DNA of 64,000 nt from Mytilus galloprovincialis (taxonomy: Eukaryota; Mollusca; Bivalvia; Mytilida; Mytilidae), in the NCBI RefSeq assembly GCF_965363235.1, contig NC_134843.1, forward strand, positions 44,091,035 to 44,155,034, written 5' to 3'. Position 1 is the stretch's first letter. Each line of letters starts with the position of its first letter. The position numbers were made by a program, and so were the translations under genes. Under the pieces are notes generated by a model. It made no database searches. It saw nothing but the letters and a program-made list of their open reading frames with translations, and had not been told where the DNA came from. Shown here piece by piece: positions 24,233-35,785 of the stretch.

Positions 24233-24416
24233 TAACAAAAATTGAATTCCTGGGGTTCTTTGATATGCTGAATCTAAACATGTATTATGGGCCCAGTTTT
24301 CAAGTTGGTCCAAATCGGGGTCCAAAATTAACCTTTGTTTGATTTCAACAAAAATTGAATTCTTGGGATTATTTGATATGCTGAATCTAAACATGTACTT
24401 AGATTTTTATACGACC

Positions 24417-25487
24417 GCAAAAATTTTAATTTTTCGTCGTATATTGCTATCACGTTGGCGTCGTCGTCTGCGTCGTCGTCCGAATACTTTTAGTTTTCGC
24501 ACTCTAACTTTAGTAAAAGTGAATAGAAATCTATGAAATTTTAACACAAGGTTTATGACCACAAAAGGAAGGTTGGGATTGATTTTAGGAGTTTTAATCC
24601 CAACATTTTAGGAATTGGGAGCCAAAAAGGGCCCAAATAAGCATTTTCTAAATAGAAATCTATGAAATTCTAAATGAATCTAAATTTAGATTTTTGATTA
24701 TGGGTCCAGTTTTCAAGTTGGTTCAAATCAGGATCCAAAATTATTATATTAAGTATTGTGCAATAGCAAGAAATTTTCAATTGCACAGTATTCAGCAATA
24801 GCAAGAAATCTTCAATTGCACAGTATTGTGCAATAGCAAATATTTTCAATTGCACAGTATTGTGCAATAGCAAGAAATATCTAATTGCACAATATTGTGC
24901 AATAGCAAGAAATTTTCAATTGATTGGAGTTATCTTTCTTTGTCCAGAATAGTAGTTGAATCAACTTAAATCATTGTTTTATACAATATACAATGTATAT
25001 TCACTTTTACTACCAACTGATAAATTAAAACAATCTTTACCATTCAGTGATAACAAGCACCTTTTGTTACATTTTAATATTTTATGATGTATTTAAATGA
25101 GTAGTTATTGTTGCAAACTCCATTAGAAATTTGAATTGAGATCAGTTTTGGAAAAAAGGAAAGGGGGATGTGAAAAAAAAAATGGGGGGTTGGGGGGGGT
25201 TAAATTTTTCTCATTTCAGATTTCATAAATAAAAAGAAAATTTCTTCAAACATTTTTTTGAGAGGATTAATCTTCAACAGCATAGTGAATTGCTCCAAGG
25301 AAAAAAAAGTATTTTAAGTTCATTAGACCACATTCATTCTGTGTCAGAAACCTATGCTGTGTCAACTATTTAATCACAATCCAAATTTAGAGCTGAATCC
25401 AGCTTGAATGTTGTGTCCATACTTGCCCAAACCGTTCAGGGTTCAACCTCTGCGGTCGTATAAAGCTGCGCCCTGCGGAGCATCTGG
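24417..25487 (+). mobile_element. Helitron-like element, family 1, short copy C2 (nested in C1)
   Basis: A 1.07 kb internally deleted copy. It has the 5' hairpin, one full 170-bp unit, a short hairpin-unit array, and the tail ending CATCTGG. The flanks rejoin as TAGATTT|TTTATTATGGG. It shows the intact empty site of family 2 at 25066-25090. Confidence 0.7.
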
Positions 25488-25613
25488 TTTATTATGGGCC
25501 CAGTTTTCAAGTTGGTCCGAATCGGGATCCAAAATTAAACTTTGTTTGATTTCAACAAAAATTCAATTCTTGGGGTTCTTTGATATGCTGAATCTAAACA
25601 TGTATATAGATTT

Positions 25614-27687
25614 TTATACGAACGCAAAAATTTAAATTTTTTGGTCGTATATTGCTATCACGTTGGCGTCGTCGTCCTGCGTCGTCATCGTCGTCGTTGT
25701 CCGAATACTTTTAGTTTTTACACTCTAACTTTAGTAAAAGTGAATAGAAATCAATGAAATTTTAACACAAGGTTTATGACCACAAAAGGAAGGTTGGGAT
25801 TGATTTTGGGAGTTTTGGTCCCAACATTTTAGGAATTAGGGGCCAAAAAGGGCCCAAATAAGCATTTTCTTGGTTTTCGCACTATAACTTTAGTTTAAGT
25901 AAATAGAAATCTATGAAATTTTGACACAAGGTTTATGACCACAAAAGGACGGTTGGGATTGATTTTGGGAGTTTTGGTTCCAACAGTTTAGGAATTAAGG
26001 GCCAAAAAAGGGCCCAAATAAGCATTATTCTTGGTTTTCGCACAATAACTTTAGTATAAGTAAATAGAAATCGATGAAATTTAAACACAAGGTTTATGAC
26101 CACAAAAGGAAGGTTGGGATTGATTTTTGGAGTTGAGGTCACAACAGTTTATGAATTAGGGGCCAAAAAGGGGCCCAAATAAGCATTATTTTTGGTTTTT
26201 GCACCATAACTTTAGTATAAGTAAATAGAAATCTATGAAATTTAAACACAAGGTTTATGACCATAAAAGGAAGGTTGGGTTTGATTTTGGGAGTTTTGGT
26301 CCCAACAGTTTAGGAATAAGGGCCCAAAGTGTGATTTCATCAAAAATTGAATAATTGGAGTTCTTTGATATGCCGAATCTAACTATGTATGTAGATTCTT
26401 AATTTTTGGTCCCGTTTTCAAATTGGTCTACATTAAGGTCCAAAGGGTCCAAAATTAAACCTAGTTTGATTTTTACAAAAATTGAATCCTTGGGGTTCTT
26501 TGATATGCTGAATTTAAAAATGTACTTAGATTTTTAATTATTGGCCTAGTTTTCAAGTTGGTCCAAATGGGGGTCCAAAATTAAACTTTGTTTGATTTCA
26601 TCAAAAATTGAATAAATGGGTTCTTTGATATGCCAAATCTAACTGTGTATGTAGATTCTTAATTTTTGGTCCAGTTTTCAAATTGGTCTACATTAAGGTC
26701 CAAAGGGTCCAAAATTAAACTAAGTTTGATTTTAACAAAAATTAAATTATTGGGCTTATTTGATATGCATTATCTAAACATGTACTTTGATTTTTGATTA
26801 TAGGCACAGTTTTCAAGTTGGTCCAAATCAGAATTCCATATCAAGTATTGTGCAATAGCAAGAAATTTTCAATTGCACAGTATTGCACAATAGCAAGAAA
26901 TATCTAATTGCACAATATTGTGCAATAGCAATTAATTTTCAATTGGAGTTATCTTTCTTTGTATAGAATAGTAGTTGATAATATATGTTGGAAATTTGCC
27001 AGACATGACTATGATGTCATTTTCTATTTTTATTTGCCAATAACTTTATGTAAATAACTTCATTGGAAATTTGCCAATATAAAATGTTGCTGATGAAGCT
27101 TTTTTTCCTTATCTTATCTAAAATGTTTTTAGATAATGTATGTTGGACATTTGCCAGACACGACTATGATGTCATTTTCTATTTTTATTTGCCAATAACT
27201 TTATGTAAATAACTTCATTGGAAATTTGCCAATATAAAATGTTGCTGATGAAGTTTTTTTTTCCTTATCTTATCTAAAATATTTTTAGCTTAAAAGTTGT
27301 GTCCATACTTGTTCTCATTTCAGATTTCATAAATAAAAAGAAAATTTCTTCAAACATTTTTTTGACAGGTTAATATTCAACAGCATAGTGAATTGCTCAA
27401 AGGCAAAAAAAAATTTAAGTTCATTAGACCACATTCATTCTGTGTCAGAAACCTATGCTGTGTCAACTATATAATTTTAGATTTAAATAAGTTTGAAGAA
27501 GAAATCTTTAATTGATTTGTAAAATCTTGACATTTGTTTTGTGTAAAAAACCCATATAATGTCAAAAATTTGATCACAATCCAAATTCAGAGCTGTATCA
27601 CGCTTAAATGTTTTGTCCATACCTGCCCCAACTGTTCAGGGATCGACCTCTGCGGTCGTATAAAGCTGCGCCCTGCGGAGCACCTGG
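25614..27687 (+). mobile_element. Helitron-like element, family 1, copy D (nested in C1)
   Basis: A 2.07 kb copy starting TTATACGAACGC and ending GCGGAGCACCTGG. It is close to A2 and B, including the duplicated TTTGCCAGACATG block. The flanks are TAGATTT and TTGATTATAGG, the same position in the next 120-bp unit after C2. Confidence 0.7.
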
Positions 27688-29051
27688 TTGATTATAGGCC
27701 AAGTTTTCAAGTTGGTCCAAATAGGGGTCCAAAATTAAACTTTGTTTGATTTCAACAAAAATTGAATATATGGGGTTCTTTGATATATGCTGAATCTAAC
27801 CATGTATGTAGATTTTTAGGCAGTTAAGCTGCCTTATGCGAGCACCCTGGATTTGTGTTCTACCCAATAAATGCTGAAATACGTGCCATTGTTATCATCT
27901 AGCTGGCTACTATGTTATTTATAACTTATTGGACAGTTTTTTCATACTTTTCATTCTGGATTACAAAAAATATGACCAGAAAAACCTTAAATGATCGTCG
28001 ATTTTCCCAAAAGTTTTGAAGTTGCACATAGGAAGTAGAGCACATTAGGAATCCTTATGTAGTTTATTATCCCCTGAGCTTTTGGCTAAGATGTCAAAGA
28101 ACAAATGTATGAAATATTTAATCGCCGTAAATCTCTAAAGAAAAGTAGTTAAGATTTCCCAAATTGCAAAAGTCGTAGGAATATTGTTTGTCGTCAATAC
28201 GTAGTCAACTACGTCAGTAGTCTATTTATAATATAAGTTCAACTGATCACGCTGTTGGCGGCAATTTTGAATTAGAAGACGAAATTTTCGTATCTTTTCA
28301 ATGTGGACGCAGGGGTTCAAATAAGCGGTTGTCCGAGGTCTGCGACATTCCACTTTTGCAGTCGGACTTTCTACTTGGTTACTAGCTACGCCCGATATGC
28401 CCGACGGACCTTGAAAGAAAATAAAAAATAACTTTGCAAACGTTTTTACCAAAGTTTCGATCTAATAAACGATCACAAACTTATTTTCATCATTACTATT
28501 TATGACAGCGATGTTCAATTTGTTCAACCGCTAGCTTTATACAGAAAATCGCCGACATATAATGTGTAAATCCGAGTAAAATCGTATCTCACTATCCCTC
28601 GTCAAAAACAACATTGAAAACAAAATGGCTGCCACGAGAAGACAATTACAATATCGGATCCGATTCCGGAAGCGGATAAGGGTAATCCCGGGTTTTGGCT
28701 ATTAACTAAAAAAATCCAGACAGGTGACAAAATACATCTTTGCATGGTAAAGAAATATAAACACTAGAATTGAAAACCAAAACATATATGTAAAAGAAAG
28801 AAAAAGCAGAAAATATTTTGTACACCAATTTTAATGTCAAAATCCAATACAATGTGACAGCTGGGAACAGTTTATCTGACAATATATATGTTCCTGGTAA
28901 CAGTATAAATTTTCTTTATCTGTGATAAATGTTGGTAATGCATGTAAGATGCTTTTAAAGTTAAACATATTACTGCAATTTCAAGGGGTATTTTTTTCTT
29001 CTCAATTTTGATAGGTCAGTTAAAATAGCTGAAAGTTTCTTATATAAAAAA

Positions 29052-29345
29052 AATGATGTGGTATGATTGCCAATGAGACAACTATCCACAAGAGACCAAA
29101 ATGACACAGACATTAACAACTATAGGTCATCGTACGGCCTTCAACAAGGAGCAAAGCCCATACACTATAGTCAGCTATAAAAGGCCCTGATAAGACAATG
29201 TAAAACAATTCAAACGAGAAAACTAACAGCCCTATTTATATTTAAAAAAATAACAAAAAACAAATATGTAACACATAAACAAACGGCAACCACTGAGTTA
29301 CAGGCTCCTGACTTGGGACAGGCACAAATAGTGCTACTATATTAT
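29052..29345 (+). repeat. Interspersed repeat R1 (TGCCAATGAGACAAC type)
   Basis: Shared cores are GATGTGGTATGATTGCCAAT, CTATAGGTCATCGTACGG, CCTTCAACAAGGAGCAAAGC and CTTGGGACAGGCACAAA. Other copies: 31122-31460 (+), 33945-33990 (-, short), 45058-45175 (+), 46190-46410 (-), 48208-48275 (+, short), 51795-51935 (-) and 62572-62905 (+). It is non-coding. The short size and dispersion suggest a SINE- or MITE-like origin, but I could not define the ends. Confidence 0.7.
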
Positions 29346-29357
29346 ATGATGCCTGAA

Positions 29358-29670
29358 TGTAAGCAAATCATATGATATATAGGTGGAGTCCATTGGGCCA
29401 CTCTACCTCCTCCTGTTTGATAACTTTGAAAAGGATGAGATCCCCACCCCTCAACCATATACATTCATGTATGTCAGAGACTAAATAACTAATCAAATGA
29501 AATATAGGGGAAGTCACTAGGACCTCCCCCCCCCCCCTGTTTGAAAACTTGATAACGGTTGAGATCCCCACCCCAAACCATATATAATCATGTATGGGAC
29601 AAGATAACACATTAAATGAAATATAAGGGTAGTCCCTAGGGTCACCCCACCCCCTCTTGTGTGTGTTTGA
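29358..29670 (+). repeat. Three tandem units of ~115 bp
   Basis: The units share AATATAGGGGAAGTC-like starts, a CCTCCCCC-rich part, TTTGA(A/T)AACTT, GAGATCCCCACCCC and CCATATA.ATCATGTATG. They are diverged from each other and have no coding. Confidence 0.6.
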
Positions 29671-31121
29671 GAACTTGTATAAGATTGAAATACCAACTCT
29701 TAAACTAAACCATATTCATTCCTGTTTGTCATTTCAAAAAGATTGAATGACAATCAATGTCAATCTCATGGGCGTCACATATGCATGTCACTTTGCTAGA
29801 CCTAACCAATGTGTACTAGACCTTGTACAATTTCAGGCGACCATGGGAATGAATAATTTTGGGAGCTTTGTTTGGAAGACTTCGTAACAGCATTATGTTA
29901 CAATCATTTTTTTTGATAATTATAAAATTTTATTGATGGAAAATAATTAGTAGGTTTAAAGAATTTACCTTAATTATAATTTGAATTATTTCTGGTCCTA
30001 TAAAAATTTTCATTTTCATATGGCTCATTTTAAAGAAAACATATCTTTCAAGCCCAAGAATGTTTGACCAACTGTTTTTATAATTACCTGTCATTTTATT
30101 CCAAACTCAGAAATCATAGACTTGGGTTGAAGGTGGGAGACATTTACATTTACTATGGACAGGTTAGTCAGACCTCACCTTTGATCCCTGTAGTAGTAAA
30201 CATTTGTCTGATTTGTGTCTCATAACTTTTGTACTGTTGAACACAAACTCAGTTTTCTTTCCAGGGAAGCAAGTCCATTCATACTTTTACAAGCTCGTAC
30301 TAAAGTCAACTTGAACTACTAACAGTCAACTAATACCAACGTTAACTATCAACTAGAAGAACTGCAATCATTGCAAACTTGTATCACTGCAGACTCATGA
30401 CCATGAAAAAAATATACTTGATATATGCGTTGCTTTTAAAAACTTTGACAAAATATGAATTATTTGCCTTAATGATTAATTCATTAAATGAACATAAATG
30501 TACAATATATGAATGTTTAATGTTTGTTCTTTTTAAAAATCTTTAAAAAAAAAAATTGAAGCAACATTGGTCATTGCAACAGTTTTTATAATTATGTTTG
30601 GCTTGGTTTTTGGTTAACTGCCTACAGCGCTTACAGTGCTTTGATTTATATTTGGGCCCGGTTATCAAATTGGTCCACATTGAGGTCTAAAAGGTCCAAA
30701 ATTGAACTTATTTGGTTTCGTCAAAAATTGAATTCTTGGGGTTCTTTGATATGCTGAATCTCACCATGTATTTAGATTTTGGATATTGACCATAATAGGT
30801 AAATGTCCAATTTAAAATTTTTAAGTTCTTAGACCACATTCATTCTGTGTCAGAAACCTATGTTGTGTCAACTATTTAATCACAATCCAAATTCAGAGCT
30901 GTATCAAGCTTGAATGTTGTGTCTATACTTGCACCAACTGTTCATGGTTCGAACTCTGCGGTCGCATAAAGCTGCGCCCTGTTTTTTTTTTATTATAGCA
31001 GAATCCATGTTTTGCAATTGGGGGCATTAAACATTTATTCCCCTTAAAATAAATCAAATGGTATAGGGTTAATTATTATTTGTAAAGATATAATTGAATG
31101 TGAAATGTAGGTGATATATAG

Positions 31122-31460
31122 ATATAGGAAGATGTGGTTGTGAGTGCCAATGAGACAACTCTCCATCCAAATAACAATTTAAAAATAGTAAACCATTATA
31201 GGTCAATGTACGGCCTTCAACACGGAGCCTTGGCTCACACGGAACAAAAAGCTATAAAGGGCCCCAAAATTACTAGTGTAAAACCATTCAAATGGGAAAA
31301 CCAACGGTCTAATCTATATAAAATTTAAAAAAAAAACGAGAAACGAGAAACACGTATAAATTACATCAGATTCCAGACTTAGGACAGGTGCAAACATTTG
31401 CAGCAGGATTAAACGTTTTAATGGATCCTAACCTTCTCCCTTTTTCTGAAACAATAGCAT
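31122..31460 (+). repeat. Interspersed repeat R1, copy
   Basis: A longer version of R1 with TGAGACAACTCTCCATCC, GGTCAATGTACGGCCTTC, ACGGAGCCTTGGCTCACA, AACGAGAAACACG and TTAGGACAGGTGCAAACA. It matches the copy at 62572-62905. Confidence 0.7.
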
Positions 31461-32689
31461 AACATTACAACATAGAAAAACAGATATCAATTAAATATCT
31501 GGTTATGTTTTGCTCTTAGAAAATGCAAAACATAACATCTAAAAAAAAACCAAGAACATCTATACATCAACAGAATAATGTTCAGATTCAACCATTTGTT
31601 CATCTTATTGTCAGCTTAAATTGTATATTAAAGTTTTTGTATAAAAAAGAAATATAGTGATGGTTAACAATGAGACATCTCAAAATAATACCTTCAAAAA
31701 CTCATAATGTAAAGTCAGCTTTAGAATGTCCTGGGATGTTAAATGTAAAATCACAGTTGTATAAAGCTGGTTCAAAGCCAAATTTCAACTTTCATGTTGA
31801 CCAGATTAAAATATCAATTGGCAAACCTCTAAAACAACAACACGAAATACTCATTGCTAAGGTACCCTACATTTTATGGGGGCATTATTTGAGAATTACT
31901 CCTCTAAATAAGTCATAAACTGTTGTTGTAAAGACATCCTGCTCCATAAGTGAGAAAACAATGCCTGAAAGTTTGACAACGACCGAAAAAGTCATGAATT
32001 TGGACTTTGTATTTCAGTCAACACTCTGTAAATAAACTCATCATAGATACCAGGACTAAGACTCAGCACGAATCAATAGTGCATTAACCTGTGAATCATC
32101 TCCCATAATTTCTAACTCGATCAAATAAAGACTGTCTGCTGCACATCATAGTAGATATGTGTATTCTTACTCAGAACGGGAACAATATGAGATATTTTAG
32201 TTGGGCAGATTCTATTAGGGTGGTATCCAGTATTTACATGGGTAAAGAGATTATATTTCTCAAATCAGCTTTATGGACCGTCTTAAACTGAAGTGAGATG
32301 TTATTTTGTCTGCATGAATGTTGTCTCTTTGTTCTTTTTATCATGCGAGCGTTAGAAGTATAACTAACAAAATGTTAGAACTTGGACATCATAATTTACT
32401 TGTCAATTCCTAACAAGCAATTCATATCTGTTTTCATAACAGATGACAAACTAATTTACCATGCAATAGATTAAAAAAAATCAAGTTTATCACTGAATGT
32501 GACTCTGTAGTTGAGTATTCTGCACATCTACTGTTGGTTACACATTTTCGTTGATTGCTGATAACAAAGATTTTAAATGTTCAACCAAAATATAAATTTT
32601 CTACTAGCTTAGATACACGCGTTTGCCAAACCATGAATTAAAATATTCACGAAAATAAACATTTTCCCCCAACAATATAAAAAGTAAAT

Positions 32690-34235
32690 GAATTCACCGT
32701 GTATATATGTAAACCCCAGATCTGTGTACGACCTCAAATCTGTGTCCGTTTCTCAAATCTATGCCCCATCGTGACGTCAATCGCTAATCTATGTCCATAA
32801 AAAAATATTTGGCCTCAAATCTGTGGCCGATTTTTTATCATGACATCATTCACAAATCTATGTCCTTAAAAAATAATTTGGCCTCAAATCTGTGGCCGAT
32901 TTTTAATCGTGACGTTTTTTCTCAAATCTATGTCCGCTATAAAAGATAAGGCTTTAAAACTGTGTAATGTTTTAATTCTTTTTCAGCCATGCACAAATTT
33001 ATGCCCGTCTAATAATTTCGGCCTGATAGGGTTTTTTTTATTAAGTCATTTCCCATAGTTCAATATTAATTTATTGGTATGTGTTCTCCCTGTGTGCACA
33101 AGAGCTCAAGTATAAGTAAATCTAGCTAGATTATTTCGCTTGTATTTAGACAGGGACTAAGAAAGTCCCTGATTTAAAATATTGGTTTTTAAGTACGGTC
33201 TTGTATGATTTTTGTTTTATAAAGTAATTTCTCCATGTTTGTAGTTAAAATCTTTACATGTGTGTGTTATTATTGTATGCCGTCTTCAATAATTAAACTA
33301 CACATAATTTTTTTACTAAAAAGACAGTAAAGAATGACTATTTGTATGCAACTTCAGCGTACTTCAACTGTCTCTAAATTTTTTCACATTGCTGTTAAAT
33401 TGACATTCATACCACTTTATCTAGCATATGTTACTTTAAATATCAATAAAATCATTCTGAATTGCTAAAAATAAAAGTTGCGTGCTCTATATTTTTAATT
33501 AAAATATTTGTAAATCACAATAAAGCATATATCAATTGTTTGGTCTTAGCTGATATCTATTTAGTTCAAATGTAAAACTTGTAATTATGTCTTTAATAAC
33601 AAAAATCTTTCCCCGAAAAGAATCATTCTTTATGTTTCGGCACATTCCACATTCTCTCCAGAAACCAGATGTAAACACTGCAGTCCCTTTGTTCATGACT
33701 GGATTTGTTTTGAATTATAAATATTCCCAAAAAGTAGGAGTAAGTAAAGATATCCCGATAATTGTCAGAAAACATTTCAAGAGGATAAATCTCTAGTTGA
33801 CGTATTTGAAAATATTCCATCAGTCCACTATTCATAACAGATTTTCCTCCAGTTTAAAAAAACAAAATATAAAGCAATTTTAAACCATATATATTAATAG
33901 ACAAAATGTTAACCTTGCTTTTGTCATATAAACCACTTGTTCAATGTTTGTTCGGTGTGAGTTAATGCTCCGTGTTAAAGGCCGTACTTACACCTGTAAT
34001 TGTTAACTTTTCATTGTTTACTTGATGACGTTTTGTTATGTTTTACGTCAATGAAAGGACATAGATTTGAGCCAAAAATGGCCATAGATTTGAGTAAATA
34101 AAGGACATAGATGTGAGACAATACAGGACATAGATTTGGAACGTCTATGACGCAATATTAAAAAGGACATAGATTTGGGGAAAGGACATAGATTTGAGGC
34201 CGGACATAGATTTGAGGCCGGACATATATATGGAA
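32690..34235. mobile_element. Foldback-like element with inverted arms of a repeated 16 bp motif
   Basis: The left arm (about 32700-33015) holds nine or ten copies of CTCAAATCTATGTCC or variants. The right arm (34057-34233) holds eight copies of the complement, GGACATAGATTTGAGG. A second motif, GTGACGTCA-like, is interspersed in both arms. The outer ends are similar too (TATATATGTAAACC and, inverted, CCATATATATGTCCGG). The middle, about 1.04 kb (33016-34056), has no convincing frame and contains a piece of repeat R1. Large arms built of tandem motifs in opposite orientation are the mark of foldback DNA elements. Family unknown. Confidence 0.65.
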
Positions 34236-35705
34236 ATCTTAAGCTTTAGATAGATTTATACATATCCATATCTACAGCAAGCATTTCAGGCTGAAATATC
34301 AAATATTGCAACATGCTGTAAATGTCTCTTGTACATCAATTTAGAATGAATAAAGGCAACAGTAGTATACCGCTGTTCGAAAGTCATACATCGATTGAGA
34401 GAAAACAAATCCGGGTGAAATTGGAGACTAAATATAAAGTTCAACATAAAATCTATAATAAGGTGAGACACCATTGGCACAGTGGTTGCATTTTAAGTAT
34501 TTCAGTGTTCATTTGGAATGGGGTAACAATCGGGAAAAGTTTTGCTACAAGAAACAAATTCTAAACATAGAATGCTACCACGAAGGTATCTTGAAAATTC
34601 TTTGTAAGCATTAATGTGTCTTTTATAAACTGTCCGATGAGTTGGCCATACGCAGATACGTCACCAACAGATTTATATGCCTGAATTCAGCATATAACAT
34701 ACTTTGAGGTTTATTTCATATTTATTATATAAGTTCTTTGGGGTTCTTATTGAAAGAGAGTCGAGTATTTTAAAGCGCAAGGCCCATTTCATTGACGTGT
34801 GTCATTTTTTCTGTACAGATTACTGAGCCTTACAGAAAGGGTGGAGTGGGAGGTCACCCGACGACTTTGTTCAAGGCAACAGTAGTATACCGCTGTTCAA
34901 AAGTCATAAATCGACAGAAAAAAATCCGGTTTACAGACTAAAACCGAGTGAAACACATCAACTATAAGAGGAAAACAACGAAACAACAGAATACTGAAGT
35001 GCAACAAAAGCAAACGACAATACAAATAGAGAATTTCCAGAAATTGTTTTACTTTACGAAATTTATTGATTAGGAAATCAAATATTGTATGTCAAATATG
35101 GGAATATGAAGGAACATGATTCAGATAGTTTCGTTTGAAACACAGAAATATAACAGCTGTTTTCCATTTGTTTGGTGTTTGAGCTTTTGAATTTGCCTTT
35201 TGATAAAGGAGTATCCGTTTTCAATTTTCCCTGGAGTTCGGTATTTTTGCTATTTCACTTTTTGTATGTTTCCCTTCAAACTGGAATTGTATTTGTATCA
35301 AAACGTTTATACCGTGTATAACTTGACACAGCCGCCTGTCATATTTATGTTCTGGTGATGATCAGGTGTTCCCAAAAGTAACAAAATATAAAAAGCAGTT
35401 TTAAACCGCGACAATCCATTTCATTTGACAGTTGATAACACGCCAATAATCTTCAAATTAGTGTTTTGCATGTCCAATGAATGAAATAACAAGCCAGTTT
35501 ATATCTGAGTTACACTTTTTTTTTGCATCTGCCAGACAATATATTTTTATACTTATTTGTATATTTGACTTTCCTTCTATATTTCAATATTTCATATGAT
35601 ATTTTGTCTTTATCATGGACAAATCAAACAAGATTATAAACACATATCTTTTAGGCTTAACATTTCACGAAAAATGATAAACTTGTATTTTATCTGAAAT
35701 TCATA
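34234..35705. other. Gene-free stretch with small interspersed repeats
   Basis: 34351-34410 and 34876-34930 share GGCAACAGTAGTATACCGCT and AAAGTCAT(A/C)(A)ATCGA. 35155-35265 is a minus-strand copy of a repeat also seen at 40822-40925, 61445-61530, 62222-62345 and 62415-62540 (AACTCCA.GGAAAATT, CAAATGGCA-like and ACACATCAAA cores). No exon was recognised. Confidence 0.5.
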
Positions 35706-35711
35706 TTTATT
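35706..35711 (-). terminator. Polyadenylation signal of the repetitive secreted protein gene
   Basis: AATAAA on the minus strand, 48 bp past the TAG at 35759-35761 and 7 bp past the TAA of the neighbouring frame (35718-35720). Confidence 0.5.
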
Positions 35712-35717
35712 TATCCA

Positions 35718-35785
35718 TTATTCACTCCCAGTTGATGTCTGTTTAACACTATTTGAACCTAAGGACCCAACAACAGAGCAACAGA
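35718..35785 (-). other. Out-of-frame continuation of the C-terminal repeat
   Basis: In the neighbouring frame the DNA across the stop still encodes a repeat-like tail, VGSLGSNSVKQTSTGSE, then TAA at 35720-35718. A one- or two-base change just upstream therefore seems to have shortened or altered the C-terminus. It could be a real allele, a fixed change, or an error in the sequence. Confidence 0.6.

Larger units (their letters stand above)
27816..30641 (+). mobile_element. Helitron-like element E with unique cargo (nested in C1)
   Basis: It starts TTAGGCAGTTAAGCTGCC (stem GGCAG/CTGCC). It ends TTAACTGCCT, the exact complement of AGGCAGTTAA, then the hairpin AGCGCT-TAC-AGTGCT. It has no GTC run or 150-bp array. 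Inside are about 0.9 kb of sequence not seen elsewhere in the window (27835-28700), an interspersed repeat (29052-29345) and a short tandem array (29358-29670). It is inserted at the same position of a 120-bp unit as A2, C2 and D. Confidence 0.6.
22116..30981 (+). mobile_element. Helitron-like element, family 1, copy C1, enlarged by four insertions
   Basis: It starts TTATACGACTGC with the hairpin closing at GTCGTAT and ends, decayed, at CTCTGCGGTCGCATAAAGCTGCGCCCTG. Its own sequence lies at 22116-22995, 24233-24416, 25488-25613, 27688-27815 and 30642-30981. Between these pieces lie family 3 (22996-24232), family 1 C2 (24417-25487), family 1 D (25614-27687) and element E (27816-30641). Each junction rejoins the known family sequence when the insert is removed. 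Confidence 0.72.

Noticed and set aside
30930-30965. GGTTCGA next to the family 1 3' end, like a tRNA B box
   Set aside because: No A box or cloverleaf is upstream at the right distance. Chance match in the repeat tail.
33587-33835. Overlapping open frames in the middle of the foldback-like element
   Set aside because: About 70 codons on both strands, no domain, composition of random AT-rich DNA.
34286-34564. Overlapping frames on both strands
   Set aside because: They overlap the dispersed GGCAACAGTAGTATACCGCT repeat and have no coding features.
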